Part shown: piece by piece, positions 61,944 through 64,000 of the stretch
How the letters are laid out: every line of letters starts with the position of its first letter
How positions within the stretch are numbered: the first letter of the stretch is position 1
From: an uncultured Porphyromonadaceae bacterium
GTDB taxonomy: Bacteria; Bacteroidota; Bacteroidia; Bacteroidales; Muribaculaceae
Length of the DNA stretch: 64,000 nucleotides
Reading direction: 5' to 3'
Assembly: GCA_947175205.1 (NCBI GenBank)
Contig: CAMWLS010000001.1
Location: forward strand, 1-64,000
The notes under the pieces: generated by a model
Told to the model about the DNA's origin: nothing
Database searches by the model: none
What the model saw: only the letters and a program-made list of their open reading frames with translations
Made by a program: the position numbers and the translations under genes

Positions 61944-63530
61944 TTAGAAACGGAAGCCGGTGGAAATTACTATGGATTTCTGAGAGAGCTTCACATCAGC
62001 TCCGGGTGTAACATAACCTGAGTAATCAGTGTATGCTTTATACTGACTCTTGCGGTCAGTGTGAACATAAGCGGCATCAATATACCATAACTGATAACGA
62101 TAGCCGAGGCCCACTGAGAAGCTCTGCGAATCGCGGTTTAATGAATAGCTCAGGTCTGTACCGCTGGTAAGAACTTCATATTTACCGTCCAGAGCTTCAG
62201 ATTTTGTGTCAGAACTTTTATAGCTATATCCTGCACGTATGCTGAACTGGGGAGTTACACGGTATTCAGCGCCAATGCGGAAAATATTTGAAGCCTGGTA
62301 ATAATCCTTTATGCAGTTGTTCACTTCAGTTGCGCTCTGATAGCCGCTCCAGCCGGAAGCATAACTTGTTGTCATATCACCATATGCCACGCGTTCATAG
62401 TCAGCGCTCAATATAGCATTGGTACCTACCACTCCCGCGACGCCAACCATGAAACGCCAGGGTGCGTTAAGGCGTGAATTAAAGTATGCCTCATCAGTGT
62501 CTTCGTTCCCATGAAGTTGTCTGTCAGAAGCAGGGTTATAATAGCTGTAAGAAGTAGATGCAATAAAATTATGAGACAGAGTGTACCAGGTAGGGGTGTG
62601 AATGGCAAAGCCTAATCTGAGCTCGTTTATTGGTTTTACGATAACGCCGAACTTCAGGTTCCAGCCTGTTCCGCTGACATACTGGTCATTGTAAAGGTCA
62701 AAGCCTGCGTTACCTGTAGTGATGCCTCCGGTAGCAGTATTATAAATGGTGCCGTTTTCAATGCTTTCACTGTAATATGAGTTGCGTGAATATGATAGAT
62801 CAGTGATTCCCACGCCTAAACCCCAATATACAACGTCCTGTACATTACCACCGAAATCAATGTTATATTCATCCACATAACCACTTTCTTTGGTAACGTA
62901 ATCAGCATCAGCGAGCGCACTTGAAGGCTGAAGACCCACGTATTGTCCCGGTCTGGTGCCGTTTATCATATATGAATTATAAGCAAGGATACTAAGCCAG
63001 TCATTATTGGAATCCAGATACGGATTATAACCGGTGGAGAAGTCAAGGTCAGATGAAGACACACCGTCAGTAAAGCCTGCAATGTAGTTAGTCATGGAAG
63101 TGGGCGTTCCCAACTGATAACCTGAGGATATACGGTTGAAACTTGCCTTACGTCCATAGCTGACACCCCAGTTGAAGGTTCTTAGCGAGCCGGTGGTGCG
63201 TATGGAACCTACGTATGCCACATTATTACATGACACTTTGGTATTCTTCCAGTCACGTGAATAATTAGGCGCGGTAGAGTTAAAGGTGTTGATGGCAATA
63301 TCCATTGTAGCACCAATGTCACTGCGGTTATAAACGCCTATACCGGCGGGATTCTGTCCAAGGACAGAGAGGTCGCCACCTAAAGCGGTAAACGCTCCAC
63401 CCATGGCCATAAAGCGGGCGGTACCTAAATTTTCAGACTGTGAAAGTGTGGCCGCAAGAGTAGGGGCCTGAGCCAATGCCGCTGCTGGTAATGCTGCTAA
63501 TGCTGCAGCGGCCAGTTTTCTTAGCTTCAT
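61944..63530 (-). CDS. OmpP1/FadL-like outer membrane transport protein
   Basis: A 528-aa outer-membrane barrel. After a signal peptide (LAAAALAALPAAALAQ) comes the FadL/OmpP1 signature TARFMAMGGAFTALGGDLSVLGQNPAGIGVYN (about 38-68), typical of proteins that carry hydrophobic compounds across the outer membrane. The C-terminus SIVISTGFRF has the terminal aromatic of barrels. Family members in Bacteroidetes occur near Gly/Ser-rich secreted proteins, and here a Ser/Gly-rich partner lies 34 bases upstream. The substrate is unknown. Confidence 0.88.
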   Translation of the reverse strand: MKLRKLAAAALAALPAAALAQAPTLAATLSQSENLGTARFMAMGGAFTALGGDLSVLGQNPAGIGVYNRSDIGATMDIAINTFNSTAPNYSRDWKNTKVSCNNVAYVGSIRTTGSLRTFNWGVSYGRKASFNRISSGYQLGTPTSMTNYIAGFTDGVSSSDLDFSTGYNPYLDSNNDWLSILAYNSYMINGTRPGQYVGLQPSSALADADYVTKESGYVDEYNIDFGGNVQDVVYWGLGVGITDLSYSRNSYYSESIENGTIYNTATGGITTGNAGFDLYNDQYVSGTGWNLKFGVIVKPINELRLGFAIHTPTWYTLSHNFIASTSYSYYNPASDRQLHGNEDTDEAYFNSRLNAPWRFMVGVAGVVGTNAILSADYERVAYGDMTTSYASGWSGYQSATEVNNCIKDYYQASNIFRIGAEYRVTPQFSIRAGYSYKSSDTKSEALDGKYEVLTSGTDLSYSLNRDSQSFSVGLGYRYQLWYIDAAYVHTDRKSQYKAYTDYSGYVTPGADVKLSQKSIVISTGFRF

Positions 63531-63564
63531 ATATAAAAGTTAATTACGGTTATTCAGATTTAAA

Positions 63565-64000
63565 TTATCTTCTGCCGCGGCCGCCTCCTGAGGAGCCGCC
63601 GCCACGTGTGCCACCCATGCCACCTCCATAAGACCCTCCGCGTGAGCCTGTGCTGAAGCTGCTTCCACGGCTGGTTGAACCTGAGCGGTTACTGTTATTG
63701 TTATAGTTGTTTGTACGGTTGCTGGTGGTGTTTTTAGTTGTGGTTGAAGTGTTAGAACTGTTTACGGAATTACGGCCGCGTGTGTTCAGACTGGGTGATG
63801 CATTTACAGTACCGGACACAGATGACGCAGAAGGTGTAAAACCGGTATTCACAGTTGCAGAAGGTGTCTGATTCAGGACGCCCTTATTACCTGAGTTTCC
63901 GGGACGTGTGGCAGTGGCTGTCCCGGAACTGCCGGGTCGAGTGGTTGAGCCGGAAGCGGAGGGTGTGTAATACTGACGGTTACCGGAATTATATGTGGGG
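63565..64000 (-). CDS. partial Ser/Thr/Asn- and Gly-rich protein, 5' end beyond window
   Basis: On the minus strand the frame stays open from 63565 to the window edge at 64000, so the track's start at 63852 (a GTG) is internal. At least 145 aa are seen, with no start in view. The text is low complexity: repeats like YTPSASGS and FTPSASSV, Asn/Ser/Thr runs (NTSTTTKNTTSNRTNNYNN) and a Gly-rich tail ending GGGRGRR. No catalytic motif is visible. It probably encodes a secreted or surface disordered protein. It is upstream of the FadL-like gene, gap 34 bases. Confidence 0.7.
   Translation of the reverse strand, partial: PTYNSGNRQYYTPSASGSTTRPGSSGTATATRPGNSGNKGVLNQTPSATVNTGFTPSASSVSGTVNASPSLNTRGRNSVNSSNTSTTTKNTTSNRTNNYNNNSNRSGSTSRGSSFSTGSRGGSYGGGMGGTRGGGSSGGGRGRR

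Noticed and set aside
1-64000. CRISPR arrays, tRNA or rRNA genes, prophage or complete insertion sequences
   Set aside because: No regularly spaced repeats, cloverleaf-like segments, transposase or phage genes were recognised by eye; a tRNA or Rfam scan would be needed to exclude small RNAs.

Overview
The window reads as a chromosomal segment from a gut-type member of the Bacteroidales, most likely close to Muribaculaceae. The evidence is gene content and promoter style. It carries a DUF4954 protein, an aerotolerance (Bat) operon, DUF4492 next to cydAB, a Porin_10-type putative porin, a DUF6155 protein, a T9SS type B (gliding-motility-like) C-terminal domain and a Bacteroides-style bile-salt-hydrolase relative. 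Several genes are preceded by the Bacteroidetes promoter pattern (TTTG or TTG, about 19-20 bases, then TAnnTTTG). I cannot fix the genus from sequence alone. No rRNA, tRNA, CRISPR array, prophage or complete insertion sequence was recognised.

Layout. (1) 122-6298, + strand: DUF4954 beta-helix protein, ABC-F ATPase and secreted M13 metalloprotease, closed by a strong bidirectional terminator. (2) 6419-11730, - strand: one six-gene operon: divergent threonine synthase-like protein, 117-aa hypothetical, PlsC-like acyltransferase, omega-amidase-like nitrilase, galE and secreted histidine phosphatase. (3) 11981-14224: two convergent, secreted cysteine Ntn-hydrolases (BSH-like and C45-like) around a terminator, the second downstream of uvrA. 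(4) 17147-19491, - strand: lytic transglycosylase and a T9SS-sorted surface protein. (5) 19719-22596, + strand: RelA-type (p)ppGpp synthetase with a degenerate HD domain plus a lipoprotein, then a 445-base intergenic region holding an inverted-repeat element and a partial second copy. (6) 23042-31630, + strand: Bat operon (moxR, DUF58, a BatD-like membrane protein, batA, a batB-batC fusion, batD, batE). (7) 31723-40926, + strand: S9 peptidase, DUF6155, DUF4492-cydA-cydB, YigZ and a secreted M16 peptidase.

(8) 41027-45512, - strand: a glycan-related operon (GHL10-type glycosidase, WecA/MraY-like transferase, B3/B4-domain protein, DegT aminotransferase) ending in a 51-aa membrane protein missing from the ORF track. 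(9) 45585-49154, - strand: patatin, cytoplasmic GH13 and prs, divergent from valS. (10) 52131-55632, - strand: nitroreductase, Porin_10, a 62-aa membrane protein and a GYF_2/TM2 protein. (11) 55785-57255, + strand: udk and lptB with an odd N-terminal extension. (12) 57377-64000, - strand: secreted GH13 amylase, acyltransferase-3, a PIF1-like helicase with C-terminal repeats, a FadL/OmpP1-like barrel and a Ser/Gly/Asn-rich protein running off the window edge.

Most of this is envelope, stress and housekeeping biology. The most unusual items are the in-frame BatB-BatC fusion with a buried lipoprotein signal, the threonine synthase-like enzyme with altered catalytic loops, the intergenic inverted-repeat element, the hidden 51-aa membrane protein, and a 17-base direct repeat at the rel promoter. 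All functional calls come from motif recognition by eye; no database search was run.
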